Shown here: positions 53,017 to 61,608 of the stretch, piece by piece
Position numbering within the stretch: position 1 is the stretch's first letter
Layout of the letters: each line of letters opens with the position of its first letter
Source: JBMNOU01 sp050943215
GTDB lineage: Bacteria; Bacillota; Clostridia; Christensenellales; SZUA-584
Direction of reading: 5' to 3'
DNA: 64,000 nucleotides
Assembly (NCBI GenBank): GCA_050943215.1
Contig: JBMNOU010000004.1
Span: 6,311-70,310 of the forward strand
Position numbers and translations under genes: made by a program
Notes under the pieces: generated by a model
What the model was told of the DNA's origin: nothing
What the model saw: only the letters and a program-made list of their open reading frames with translations
Database searches by the model: none

Positions 53017-54270
53017 ATGGCAAAATTGATAATAAACGGTGGTGCAAAGCTTGAGGGGGAGCTGAGCATTCAGGGCGCAAAAAATGCGGCGCTTCCTGTA
53101 TTTGCAGCCGCATTACTTACAGAAGAACCGGTAATCATATATAATTGGCCGGCGATATCAGATGTTTACAATATGTTATCAATATTGGAGCATATCGGTG
53201 CGTATGTCTCATACGAAAAAGATAAACTGATAATCGATACCCGCCACGCACTGCTGTGGGAGATGCCTGACAGGCTAGCAAAGGAGATACGTTCATCTAT
53301 ATTCATGATGGGGCCGATACTGGCGCGTTTCAGGATGGCCAGGTTTACCTATCCCGGCGGATGTGAAATTGGTACCAGACCCATCGATCTGCATCTAAGG
53401 GGGTTAAAAAATCTTGGCGTTAACGTGACCGAGGCCGGCGGTCATATCATGTGCGAAGGCAAACGGCTCAAAGGCGGGGATGTACATCTTGATTACCCGA
53501 GCGTGGGCGCAACGGAAAACCTGATGATGGCAGCCGCGTTGGCACCCGGAAATACAGTGATCAGAAATGCCGCGAGAGAGCCGGAAATTCTAGAGCTGCA
53601 GGAAGTGCTAAACCAGATGGGCGGTGCTGTTAAAGGCGCTGGTACAAGCAATATTTATATTGAAGGCAAAAGCAGGTTGGGTGGCTTTACTTATACGTGT
53701 ATACCGGATAGAATTGTTGCAGGCACTTTAATGGTTGCGGCTGTTGTGACAAATGGCAATGTCACGTTAAAGAATGTTATACCCGAGCATGTTTTTGCGA
53801 TCACCGCAAAACTTAGGGAAGCTGGGGCGCAGATAAAAATTTATAACGATGTGATAACGGTGATCGGACAGGGGAGGCCAAAAGAAATGCATTTGATTGA
53901 GACGGGTCCGTATCCTGGGTTTCCAACGGACATGCAGGCGCAGATGTGTACAGCTGCAAGCATCTCAAAAGGCACAAGCATCATTGTCGAAAGCGTATTT
54001 GACAACCGTTTCAAACATGTGGGAGAGCTGCTGCGGATGGGTGCAAACGTCGTAATAAAAAACAACGTGGCGGTGATCAAGGGCGTCGAGAAGCTGCACG
54101 GCGCGGAGGTGACTGCAATGGACCTGCGGGGCGGTGCGGCGCTGGTGCTTGCGGGACTTTGTGCCGACGGAACAACAACTGTCGACCAGGTAAAGATTAT
54201 TGACAGAGGATATGAGACATTTGAATCCGAACTAAACTGCCTTGGCGCGGATATTAGGAGGGAGGAGTAA
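53017..54270 (+). CDS. murA: UDP-N-acetylglucosamine 1-carboxyvinyltransferase MurA
   Basis: A 417-residue cytosolic enzyme that starts peptidoglycan precursor synthesis by adding enolpyruvate. Lys22-Asn23 in QGAKNAALPVF, catalytic Cys116 in YPGGCEIGTRPIDLHL and the Arg-containing C-terminal region RGGAALVLAGL are present. The cysteine predicts fosfomycin sensitivity. GGGGGGG precedes the ATG. Bacillota often carry two murA genes. This one sits in the dcw cluster next to ftsQ, where murB is more usual. Confidence 0.96.
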   Translation: MAKLIINGGAKLEGELSIQGAKNAALPVFAAALLTEEPVIIYNWPAISDVYNMLSILEHIGAYVSYEKDKLIIDTRHALLWEMPDRLAKEIRSSIFMMGPILARFRMARFTYPGGCEIGTRPIDLHLRGLKNLGVNVTEAGGHIMCEGKRLKGGDVHLDYPSVGATENLMMAAALAPGNTVIRNAAREPEILELQEVLNQMGGAVKGAGTSNIYIEGKSRLGGFTYTCIPDRIVAGTLMVAAVVTNGNVTLKNVIPEHVFAITAKLREAGAQIKIYNDVITVIGQGRPKEMHLIETGPYPGFPTDMQAQMCTAASISKGTSIIVESVFDNRFKHVGELLRMGANVVIKNNVAVIKGVEKLHGAEVTAMDLRGGAALVLAGLCADGTTTVDQVKIIDRGYETFESELNCLGADIRREE

Positions 54271-54274
54271 ACGT

Positions 54275-54988
54275 TTGAGCAAAGGCAGGAGAGCGCTGAA
54301 AATTGTGTCTTTCGTGGTGCTTTTTTGTGTGCTTGCTTTCGTGGCATATCAGTTGTTTCAGATAAGGAGGATCACGGTTAACGGATGCGAAACGCTCAAA
54401 GAAGAAAATATCATCTCGTTAACCGGGCTAGAATACGGGCAGAGCATTTTTACCGTTGATACGCAGCAGATTATGGAAACGATGGACACAGAGCCTAATA
54501 TCAAGCCGGTTAGCGTCAATATCGAATATCCGGATGGCATCGTGATCACGATTAAGCAGAGAAAAGAAGCAGCCTGCATAAAAAAAGAAAATGCGCTGCT
54601 CATCATTGATGACGAATGTTACCTGTTAAAAGTGCTGATGCAGCCAGACGTAGTGCCGTATCCGTTAGTGCATGGATTGCAGGCAGATGCGTTTAAGGTT
54701 GGTGAAAGAGTTGGCGTTAAAGACATATACCAGCTTGATGTGTTGTCAAGCGTGCTGGTTGAGGCAAAAAATAGCGGTATCAGCCTTTTGAGTATTGATG
54801 TATCGCTGGCCGCAAATGTTGTGCTTGAAACAAAAGATGGATATACGGTGGAGATCGGAGACGATACCCGGCTTTCAAATAAATTTTCGTTAGTGAAGTC
54901 TGTAATAAAGAAAATTAAAGAAATGGGAAAGACGGAAGGCATTCTTAACGTCGCTTCTGCAGCAAACGTATATTACCGCGAAAATTGA
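54275..54988 (+). CDS. ftsQ: Cell division protein FtsQ/DivIB
   Basis: A 237-residue single-pass protein. A short basic cytoplasmic segment leads to one helix (about 8-27, IVSFVVLFCVLAFVAYQLF). The POTRA domain (about 30-100) starts at IRRITVNGCETLKEENI, followed by a beta domain and short tail. GGAGGAG (54261-54267) in the end of murA precedes TTG 54275 at 7 bases. The frame is open to 54242. It forms the divisome subcomplex with FtsL and DivIC. Confidence 0.9.
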   Translation: MSKGRRALKIVSFVVLFCVLAFVAYQLFQIRRITVNGCETLKEENIISLTGLEYGQSIFTVDTQQIMETMDTEPNIKPVSVNIEYPDGIVITIKQRKEAACIKKENALLIIDDECYLLKVLMQPDVVPYPLVHGLQADAFKVGERVGVKDIYQLDVLSSVLVEAKNSGISLLSIDVSLAANVVLETKDGYTVEIGDDTRLSNKFSLVKSVIKKIKEMGKTEGILNVASAANVYYREN

Positions 54989-54998
54989 TCTAAATGTA

Positions 54999-55026
54999 TT
55001 GTTATTTTCTGCAAACATGTTATTAT
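54999..55026 (+). promoter_or_regulatory. Possible promoter ahead of ftsA-ftsZ
   Basis: -35 TTGTTA (54999-55004), 16-base spacer, -10 TATTAT (55021-55026). An extra promoter before ftsA-ftsZ is common in other bacteria. Confidence 0.45.
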
Positions 55027-55087
55027 TAATATCGGGGTTTTGTATGCTGTTATTTGTTATTACATTTTGAGGGGATTTTTGTCATCT

Positions 55088-56269
55088 ATGAGGAATGTTA
55101 CGGCTGCTATTGAGTTTGGCACGTCCAAAATTATTTGTATAATCGGACGGACAAAATCGGTAGGGCGGTTTGAGGTATTAGGAACGGGCGTTGCAAAATA
55201 TGAAGGTATCAAGAACGGCCGGTGGCAAACACCGGCGAATGTAGAGAATGCTGTAGCAAAAGCATTGGATCTTGCGGAGAGAAAAGCAAGGAAACATGTC
55301 AAGGAAGCGTATATTGGTGTTCCCGGCGTGTTTAGTAAAGTAGTATGTCAGGATGGACACGCTACAGTAAAGGGAGGGCGTGTAACAAGTAAGGATATTG
55401 AAAGCCTGATAGATGATGCGGGACGTTTTTATAACGATCCAAGATTTACTGTAGTTGCCGGTATGCCTATATATTTTCTGATTGGAGACCAAAATCATTA
55501 CATCGATGTAATCGGCAGTGAAGCAGATGAACTTTCGGGCAAGGTGTCTTTTATACTGGTGAGGAATCAATATCTTGAAGTCATCTCAAAAATCATGCAG
55601 GGACTTAGCGTTGCCGTCAAGGCATACATCCCCGAGGTTTTGGCAGAGAGCCTGTTTTTAGTGCCACCCGAGGAACGGGATGCAAGCGCAGTGCTCCTTA
55701 ACATCGGCTATTATGATACAAACGTCACTGTTGTGTACGGAGACGCAATTGTATATAATAAGACAATACATGCCGGGGGGATGCATATCGCGAACGATCT
55801 ATCTATCGTTATGAATATCGATGTGGATATGGCAGAGCAGTTAAAGAAACAATATTCGTTCGGTCTTGAAAATGCGGGCGCCAAGTTATATGATTATGCT
55901 AAATTAAAAACAGGCAGGGTGGAGAGATTCTGTCACTCTATTGTTTCAGATGTTATCGACGCAAGGGTTGAGCATCTTTGCAAGCTGATATCGGGCGCTT
56001 TCCAGGAAAGTCCGCTGAAAATCGCAAGAAGGACACGCATTTTTCTTTCGGGAGGCGGGCTATCGATAATGAAAGGTGCAAGGGACATATTAGAGAACCA
56101 GCTTAAAAGGCAAGTACGCCTCTCCCGGATTGATGCGCCGCAGCTCTCCACACCAAATTACTATGTTGCGCTTGCTTTGCTGGATTATGTTTTTGAGAGC
56201 GATTATTTTGATGAAGGTTACGGCGGCAAGTCGATATTTAAACGGTTATCAGATAAAATGTACGAATGA
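55088..56269 (+). CDS. ftsA: Cell division protein FtsA-like
   Basis: A 393-residue actin-like ATPase that tethers FtsZ to the membrane. It starts near VTAAIEFGTSKIICIIG (phosphate 1 region), with the 1C subdomain after it. Phosphate 2 lies in AVLLNIGYYDTNVTVV and the adenosine motif in IFLSGGGLSIMKGA. The end, KSIFKRLSDKMYE, is a short amphipathic membrane anchor. It has diverged from standard FtsA (Tyr in place of the usual Gly at the IGYYDT position), so paralogy with PilM-like proteins was considered, but the ftsZ neighbour decides. GAGGGG lies 13 bases before ATG 55088. TTG 55079 is an alternative start. Confidence 0.85.
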   Translation: MRNVTAAIEFGTSKIICIIGRTKSVGRFEVLGTGVAKYEGIKNGRWQTPANVENAVAKALDLAERKARKHVKEAYIGVPGVFSKVVCQDGHATVKGGRVTSKDIESLIDDAGRFYNDPRFTVVAGMPIYFLIGDQNHYIDVIGSEADELSGKVSFILVRNQYLEVISKIMQGLSVAVKAYIPEVLAESLFLVPPEERDASAVLLNIGYYDTNVTVVYGDAIVYNKTIHAGGMHIANDLSIVMNIDVDMAEQLKKQYSFGLENAGAKLYDYAKLKTGRVERFCHSIVSDVIDARVEHLCKLISGAFQESPLKIARRTRIFLSGGGLSIMKGARDILENQLKRQVRLSRIDAPQLSTPNYYVALALLDYVFESDYFDEGYGGKSIFKRLSDKMYE

Positions 56270-56293
56270 TAACCATAATTAAGGGGGGTTAAC

Positions 56294-57433
56294 ATGCCAC
56301 TAGAAATTGACGTTGAACAAGACAGCATTGCCAAAATAAAAGTCATCGGTGTTGGGGGAGCAGGGAACAACGCGATTAACCGAATGATAGAGCATGGATT
56401 ATCCGGAGCGGAGTTTTATGCCGTTAATACGGACAAGCAGGCGCTGTTGCTGTCCAAATCAAAAAACAAGATTCAGATAGGGGAAAAGCTAACGAGCGGA
56501 CTTGGCGTCGGCGGGGATCCGGCTATCGGAAAGCGTGCTGCAGAAGAGAGCATTGAGGATTTGACTGCTATGGTTGAAGGCGCGAACCTAGTATATATCG
56601 CGGCAGGTCTCGGAGGAGGAACAGGTACGGGCGCCGGGCCGGTTATTGCGGAGATCGCAAGGCAAAAGAATATACTGACGGTTGCCGTGGTGACGATGCC
56701 TTTTATGTTTGAGGGCGGCCAGAGGCTGACGCGCGCAAAGGAAGGATATGAGACGCTAAAAGAGGCTGTTGATACAATTGTGACGATACCCAACGACAAG
56801 CTGCTTCAGGTCATCGGCAAAGGGACGACTATGCTTGAAGCATTCAGGGTTGCGGATGATGTACTAAGGCAGGGTATACAAGGCATTACGGAACTTATCG
56901 TAAAACCTGCGCTTGTCAACCTCGACTTCGCGGATGTGCGCACGGTCATGTCCGAAAGAGGCGTTGCACATATGGGCATCGGCGTCGGATACGGGGACAA
57001 TAAAACGATGGATGCCGCCAAGCAGGCCATACAAAGCCCGCTTCTTGAAACAAGCATCGAAGGCGCAAGGGGTATTCTCTATAATGTTACAGGGGACCCA
57101 ACGATGGGGCTGCTCGAGATTGAGGAAGCGGCCAATCTCATTCGTCAGGCGGCCGATCCGGAAGCCAACATCTTCTTCGGCGCGGATACGGACGACAGCC
57201 TCGAGGACGAGGTGCGTATTACAGTTATTGCGACCGGTTTTGACAGCGTGAAAAAACAGAAACCCATGGCCGTCAGGGAGGAGATTGACGTTTCGGATAG
57301 CATCAAAGAGGAGGACTTTATTCCAGTTAAGCCAGAGAAGAAAGGGCCGGTTTTGGGAAACTTTGCAGATACAAGCAATGATCTTGATATCCCCCCATTC
57401 CTAAGAAGAAAACGGACGAAAAGAGATTATTAA
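56294..57433 (+). CDS. ftsZ: Cell division GTPase FtsZ
   Basis: A 379-residue tubulin-like GTPase that forms the division ring. N-terminal VIGVGGAGNNAINRM, tubulin signature GGGTGTG (107-113), T7 loop NLDFADVRTVM and the C-terminal conserved peptide DIPPFLRRKR at the extreme end, which binds FtsA. AAGGGGGG precedes the ATG. It is the last gene of the cluster and is followed by a strong terminator. Confidence 0.98.
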   Translation: MPLEIDVEQDSIAKIKVIGVGGAGNNAINRMIEHGLSGAEFYAVNTDKQALLLSKSKNKIQIGEKLTSGLGVGGDPAIGKRAAEESIEDLTAMVEGANLVYIAAGLGGGTGTGAGPVIAEIARQKNILTVAVVTMPFMFEGGQRLTRAKEGYETLKEAVDTIVTIPNDKLLQVIGKGTTMLEAFRVADDVLRQGIQGITELIVKPALVNLDFADVRTVMSERGVAHMGIGVGYGDNKTMDAAKQAIQSPLLETSIEGARGILYNVTGDPTMGLLEIEEAANLIRQAADPEANIFFGADTDDSLEDEVRITVIATGFDSVKKQKPMAVREEIDVSDSIKEEDFIPVKPEKKGPVLGNFADTSNDLDIPPFLRRKRTKRDY

Positions 57434-57435
57434 AT

Positions 57436-57459
57436 AAGGGACCCAAACGGGTCCCTTTT
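57436..57459 (+). terminator. Terminator after ftsZ
   Basis: AAGGGACCC (57436-57444) and GGGTCCCTT (57449-57457) form a perfect stem with loop AAAC, followed by TT. It also faces the end of the convergent gene at 57492. Confidence 0.9.
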
Positions 57460-57491
57460 AAAGTGGCTAGTATAATTACTATTTTGATATA

Positions 57492-58412
57492 CTAAAAACC
57501 AATGCTTTTCAGATAATTCAAGCTTGCTGTTACATCCTCTAAGCTTTGGTCGACATATTTTGAATCTCGTTCTAGCTCAAGGCAAATATATCCGTTATAA
57601 TCGATTTCTTTAAGTGCTTTTAGGACTGCCGGATAATCTACGGCACCTTTTCCGATTGAGCACATAACGAATCTGTCACATGCGTCTAAGAAACGGCAAT
57701 GGTCATTCATTACTTCGTTATATACCTTTAAATCCACATCCTTAAAATGAACATAATCAAGTCGGTCGGCATACTTTTTAAGCCACTCAGCAGGATCCAT
57801 TTTCGAATAATATAAATGTCCTGTGTCAAGGCACAAGCCGGCTGTTTCGTATGGAATATCCGCTGCCATGCGGTCGATTTCTTCTCCGAACTCTATATAT
57901 CCTCCGGCATGAGGATGTATAACCGGCCGAACACCATATTCTTCCCATGCTATTTTAGCCACAGTGCGGAAATGATCCATCATTGTATTCCACTGCGCAT
58001 CGCTCGGGCTTGGCGCTTTATCTGGGTGGCCCGCAAAACAATCTCGTTCGCTGTGGCCCCAATCGATCAATACTAAATATGGAGTTGCGTAGTGCTGTTT
58101 TTCACCTTTTTCAGCCTTGGGCAGCTTTGAGATAAGCCCGCAAATATCATGCGCTTGCTGAACAATATTCTTAAAGTATGACTCGGTTAACATATCATCA
58201 AAAATCGTTCCCGCGATAATGTTCAAATCATTTTTATGTAGTTCCTCAGATACAACGTCCAGATCTAAGGGTAAGTATCCATAGGCCCCAAGTTCCAGTC
58301 CCTTATAACCTGCAATCGAAGCTTCTTTTAAAACCCTTTTCCATGGCGGATTAGGCCTGTCTAGATTATAAACCCCCCAAGAGCAGGGAGCAGTGACAAA
58401 CTTCATACTCAT
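57492..58412 (-). CDS. Sugar phosphate isomerase/epimerase-type TIM-barrel protein (IolE-like)
   Basis: A 306-residue protein of the xylose-isomerase-like TIM-barrel fold. It begins KFVTAPCSWGVYNLDRPNPP, similar to inosose dehydratase IolE, with metal-ligand residues expected in PVIHPHAGGYIEFG, GLCLDTGHLYYSKMD, DYVHFKDVD and YICLELERD. AGGAGG lies 8 bases ahead of the ATG. It stands alone between ftsZ and cysS on the opposite strand, with no other inositol gene nearby, so myo-inositol degradation is possible but unproven. A sugar epimerase of another pathway is equally likely. Confidence 0.82.
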   Translation of the reverse strand: MSMKFVTAPCSWGVYNLDRPNPPWKRVLKEASIAGYKGLELGAYGYLPLDLDVVSEELHKNDLNIIAGTIFDDMLTESYFKNIVQQAHDICGLISKLPKAEKGEKQHYATPYLVLIDWGHSERDCFAGHPDKAPSPSDAQWNTMMDHFRTVAKIAWEEYGVRPVIHPHAGGYIEFGEEIDRMAADIPYETAGLCLDTGHLYYSKMDPAEWLKKYADRLDYVHFKDVDLKVYNEVMNDHCRFLDACDRFVMCSIGKGAVDYPAVLKALKEIDYNGYICLELERDSKYVDQSLEDVTASLNYLKSIGF

Positions 58413-58712
58413 TGTGTGTTCCTCCTTGTGTAATTTTTAATAACCCAGTATCAGGTTTTTATAGGAAATTGTGTTGATGCTCGAAATAGTAAGCACATTC
58501 TAAATGTATCATACTGTAGTGTTTGTGTAAATTAAAAAATAAAAGAAAAAGGTTTTTATATAATCTTGGATGCAGTGTATTGTGTTTTGAGTAAATATTT
58601 TAAAACAATGGGACTGCTAAGCGTAATATCACGGAATGGCCTTAAGTTAATTGACGAATTGTGTTCACATATATTATAATGAGCCAGAAATGACAGACGA
58701 GGAAGTGTTTTT
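58413..58712. other. Divergent intergenic region between the IolE-like gene and cysS
   Basis: 300 AT-rich bases with the cysS promoter near its right end. No T-box, riboswitch or gene was recognised. A clear promoter for the minus-strand gene was not found. Confidence 0.5.
58651..58680 (+). promoter_or_regulatory. Sigma-A promoter of cysS
   Basis: -35 TTGACG (58651-58656), 18-base spacer, -10 TATAAT (58675-58680). The start would be near 58687, leaving a leader of only about 26 bases and so no room for a T-box. Confidence 0.7.
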
Positions 58713-60089
58713 TTGAGAATCTATAACACGCTGACACGGAAAAAAGAAGAATTTATCCCATTGGAACAAGGAAAGGCCAAGATTTATGCGTGCGGGCCGA
58801 CTGTATACCATTACTTTCATATCGGAAACGCGCGCCCGTTTATCATATTCGATACTCTAAGGCGGTATCTTGAGTATCGCGGATTGAAAGTGACTTTTGT
58901 GCAGAATTTTACCGATGTCGACGACAAGATGATTGCGCGGGCGGCGGAGGAGAATACGACGGTAAAAGCGCTGGGTGAGCGGTTTATCGGGGAATATTTC
59001 AAGGACGCGAATGGGCTTGGCATACGTCCTGCGGATTTTCATCCTAAGGCGACGGAGCATATCGGGGATATTATCCGGCTTGTAAAAAAACTTATGGACA
59101 ATGCTCATGCGTATGAGGTGAACGGAGACGTTTATTTTGATGTATCCAGCTTTCCGGGATACGGCAGGCTGTCGGGACAATCACTTGAAGAACGTCAGGC
59201 AGGAGCTAGGATAGACGTGATGGAAGCCAAAAGGAACTCTGAAGATTTCGCTCTTTGGAAAGCGGCGAAACCGGGTGAAATCAGCTGGGATAGTCCTTGG
59301 GGAAAGGGACGGCCCGGCTGGCATATCGAATGCAGCGCGATGAGCATGAAATATCTTGGCGGCACGATCGATATCCATTGCGGCGGGCAGGATCTGATTT
59401 TTCCGCACCATGAAAACGAGATTGCACAATCTGAGGCGGCTACGGGCAAACAGTTCGCCAATTATTGGATGCACAACGGCTATATCAATGTGGACAACGA
59501 AAAGATGTCCAAATCGAAGGGCAATTTCTTTACCGTACGCGATATTGCGGCAAAGTATGACCTGATGGTAGTCAGGCTGTTTATGCTATCCGCGCATTAT
59601 AGAAACCCGATCAATTTTTCCGAAGAACTGATCGCCCAGGCGGCGTCTGCGATGGCAAGGATTAAGAACTGCCGGGACAATCTTAGGTTTATTGCCGATG
59701 CGCCCAGCCAGCATGCTGTGGATGTGTCAGGGTTGGTAAGCACGCTGGAAAATAAATTTATCGGGGCTATGGACGACGATCTCAACACGGCAGAGGCAAT
59801 CGGCGCGATATTTGAGTACATCAAAGACATAAACCTTATTTTTAAACACGGTGGAGACAAAGCGGGTGCGCAAAAGGCACTTTATGAGCTTGATAGGGTG
59901 CTAAGCGTACTCGGGCTCGTGCCACAGCAAGACAGCATCCCAGAAGAAATAAAAAAAATGGCAGATAGGCGTCAGGAGGCAAGGGCTCGAAAGGATTATG
60001 CGGCCGCGGATGCCCTGCGCGATCAGATCTACGCGCTTGGATACGAACTGAAAGATACGCCGGAGGGTGTAAAAATAAACAAAAGATGA
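58713..60089 (+). CDS. cysS: Cysteinyl-tRNA synthetase
   Basis: A 458-residue class I aminoacyl-tRNA synthetase. Zinc Cys27 lies in YACGPTVYHYFHIGNARP, with HIGN as the HIGH box (36-39). The second region GRPGWHIECSAMSMKYLG and CGGQDLIFPHHENEIAQSEA supply other zinc ligands and the Cys-binding site. KMSKSKGNF is near residue 264-272. GAGGAAG precedes the TTG start. It has its own promoter and leads into the small membrane-protein gene that follows. Confidence 0.97.
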   Translation: MRIYNTLTRKKEEFIPLEQGKAKIYACGPTVYHYFHIGNARPFIIFDTLRRYLEYRGLKVTFVQNFTDVDDKMIARAAEENTTVKALGERFIGEYFKDANGLGIRPADFHPKATEHIGDIIRLVKKLMDNAHAYEVNGDVYFDVSSFPGYGRLSGQSLEERQAGARIDVMEAKRNSEDFALWKAAKPGEISWDSPWGKGRPGWHIECSAMSMKYLGGTIDIHCGGQDLIFPHHENEIAQSEAATGKQFANYWMHNGYINVDNEKMSKSKGNFFTVRDIAAKYDLMVVRLFMLSAHYRNPINFSEELIAQAASAMARIKNCRDNLRFIADAPSQHAVDVSGLVSTLENKFIGAMDDDLNTAEAIGAIFEYIKDINLIFKHGGDKAGAQKALYELDRVLSVLGLVPQQDSIPEEIKKMADRRQEARARKDYAAADALRDQIYALGYELKDTPEGVKINKR

Positions 60090-60102
60090 TGAGGTGTTAG
60101 TG

Positions 60103-60411
60103 TTGGAACAAACATATCAATTGATGGCGGCGTTTATGATCATCGCCGGTGTCCTTGCGTTATATGCCGCGATCACTGGTAAAGGGCCTGTGTTAAAAAA
60201 CAGTTATCCCAAAGCGATGAAAGAAGACGCAAATAAGCTTCTCCGAAAATTCTGCTGGCTAATTGGTCCCGTTGCGACGGTAACAGGAGTGCTCGATTTT
60301 ATGGGATATTCATGGGCTTACTGGATCAGTATCGCGATTATTCTACCAGCTATCGTAGCATACTATATAATTTTTAGAAAAAGGTTTAAACAGCACCTAA
60401 AAAAGAAATAA
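60103..60411 (+). CDS. Small membrane protein with three helices, unknown function (possibly DUF3784-like)
   Basis: A 102-residue protein with hydrophobic segments at about 8-26, 53-70 and 74-92 and a basic tail (RKRFKQHLKKK). The stretch AAITGKGPVLKNSYPKAMKE followed by two helices is reminiscent of small DUF3784-type proteins, but I am not sure. GAGG at 60091-60094 precedes TTG 60103 by 8 bases. GTG codons at 60094 and 60100 are alternatives. It starts 13 bases after cysS, so it is probably co-transcribed with it. Confidence 0.75.
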   Translation: MEQTYQLMAAFMIIAGVLALYAAITGKGPVLKNSYPKAMKEDANKLLRKFCWLIGPVATVTGVLDFMGYSWAYWISIAIILPAIVAYYIIFRKRFKQHLKKK

Positions 60412-60476
60412 TAAACATTCGTACACGCATACGCATAACATATACTATGTTATGACTGAGCAAAGGGGGAAAATGC

Positions 60477-60830
60477 GTGAGCCAGCTATTTTTTACGCTG
60501 CAGAACGAATGGGTACGTTTCAGTAATAATGAAGCCTGTGTTGGGCTGACAGGAAAAGGAGTTACGGGCGATGTCGTATATATCGAGCTTCCCGAGGTTG
60601 GAAAAACGGTTATAAAAGGAGAACCCTGTGCGACAATCGAGTCCGTAAAGTCTATAATAGAAGTACATGCTCCCGCAACAGGAGTAATATCGGGTATCAA
60701 TGATAATGTATATGACGACCCTGATATGATAACCAAGTTCCCGCAAGAAACATGGTTGTTCAAGGTTGTTTACGAAGGAGATGCCGACATAAGAGGATTG
60801 CTTGACGAACGTCAATATAAAGAATTATAG
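60477..60830 (+). CDS. gcvH: Glycine cleavage H-like lipoyl protein (stand-alone GcvH)
   Basis: A 117-residue lipoyl carrier. The lipoyl attachment site is Lys58 in TIESVKSIIEVHAPATG, with GKGVTGDVVYIELPEVG before it and INDNVYDDPDMI after it. The start is GTG behind AAAGGGG. No gcvT or gcvP is nearby. In several Gram-positive bacteria free GcvH receives octanoate or lipoate and passes it to E2 proteins, so it may lipoylate the two E2 domains encoded at 33807. That link is inferred. Confidence 0.88.
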   Translation: MSQLFFTLQNEWVRFSNNEACVGLTGKGVTGDVVYIELPEVGKTVIKGEPCATIESVKSIIEVHAPATGVISGINDNVYDDPDMITKFPQETWLFKVVYEGDADIRGLLDERQYKEL

Positions 60831-60840
60831 TAAAAAATAA

Positions 60841-60862
60841 GGCTGCTTTTAAACGGGCAGCC
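60841..60862 (+). terminator. Weak hairpin between gcvH and the next gene
   Basis: GGCTGC (60841-60846) pairs with GCAGCC (60857-60862). No T run follows, so it is more likely an attenuating or processing hairpin than a full terminator. Confidence 0.35.
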
Positions 60863-60888
60863 TCGCTGCTATACAAAGGAGAAAATCA

Positions 60889-61608
60889 ATGAAAAGGGTT
60901 TTGGCGGATATAAGCGCTGTGCTAGCTAGCATACTGCTTATTATCGCGATTCTGATATTGAGTATCGAAGCGTTTGCGATCAATCCTCATTTTTTTCAAA
61001 ATGAGTATCAGAAGTTAGATACGGCGCAGTCGATAGGCATGAGCGAAGAAGACTTAAGTGTTGTGACGCGTGGTCTCCTTGGTTATACGACCGGATCAAG
61101 GGACAGCCTTGACATGAAAGCGGCTATAGGCGGCCAATACCGAGAGGTATTCGGAACCAGGGAAAAAGATCATATGATAGACGTCAAAGCGCTGTATATG
61201 GGCTCTAGAACTTTGCGCATCGTTTCATTGGCCGGAGCGGCGTTTTTTATCATCATTGCGTTTATCTTAAAAGGCAAAAAAACAGTGCGGACGCTTTGCC
61301 GTTCGTTTCTGAGCGTATCGGGCGCGTTTGTTATCGTGGTGGCGGCGATCGGAATATATGCGGCTATTAATTTTACCGCATTTTGGGCATCTTTTCACCA
61401 TGTCTTTTTCAGCAACGATCTTTGGAAACTCGACCCTAGGACTGATGTGCTAATCATGATGGTCCCCGAACGGTTTTTCTCTGACCTTGTTGCGCGGATT
61501 ATCATCCGCTTTATATCGATCTTTACTGTACTTAATGTGGCAGCGTTCATGGGTACTATATTATATAAAAAAACGCAGAAGCGAAAAACGGCTAAAGAGG
61601 CAAACTAA
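60889..61608 (+). CDS. TIGR01906/DUF1461 family integral membrane protein
   Basis: A 239-residue membrane protein with helices at about 6-28, 104-125, 137-160 and 205-225. The region between the first two reads NPHFFQNEYQKLDTAQSIGM and GLLGYTTGSRDSLDM, followed by FGTREKDHMIDVKALY, the recognisable core of this family. AAAGGAGA precedes the ATG. The stop overlaps tsaD by one base, so the two are co-translated. Function is unknown. The family is common in Bacillota. Confidence 0.85.
   Translation: MKRVLADISAVLASILLIIAILILSIEAFAINPHFFQNEYQKLDTAQSIGMSEEDLSVVTRGLLGYTTGSRDSLDMKAAIGGQYREVFGTREKDHMIDVKALYMGSRTLRIVSLAGAAFFIIIAFILKGKKTVRTLCRSFLSVSGAFVIVVAAIGIYAAINFTAFWASFHHVFFSNDLWKLDPRTDVLIMMVPERFFSDLVARIIIRFISIFTVLNVAAFMGTILYKKTQKRKTAKEAN

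Noticed and set aside
58413..58712. Possible T-box leader ahead of cysS
   Set aside because: The promoter leaves only about 26 bases before the start codon, so a T-box cannot fit, and no T-box sequence is seen.
60841..60862. Strong terminator between gcvH and the DUF1461 gene
   Set aside because: The hairpin has no T run after it, so it is listed only as a weak structure.
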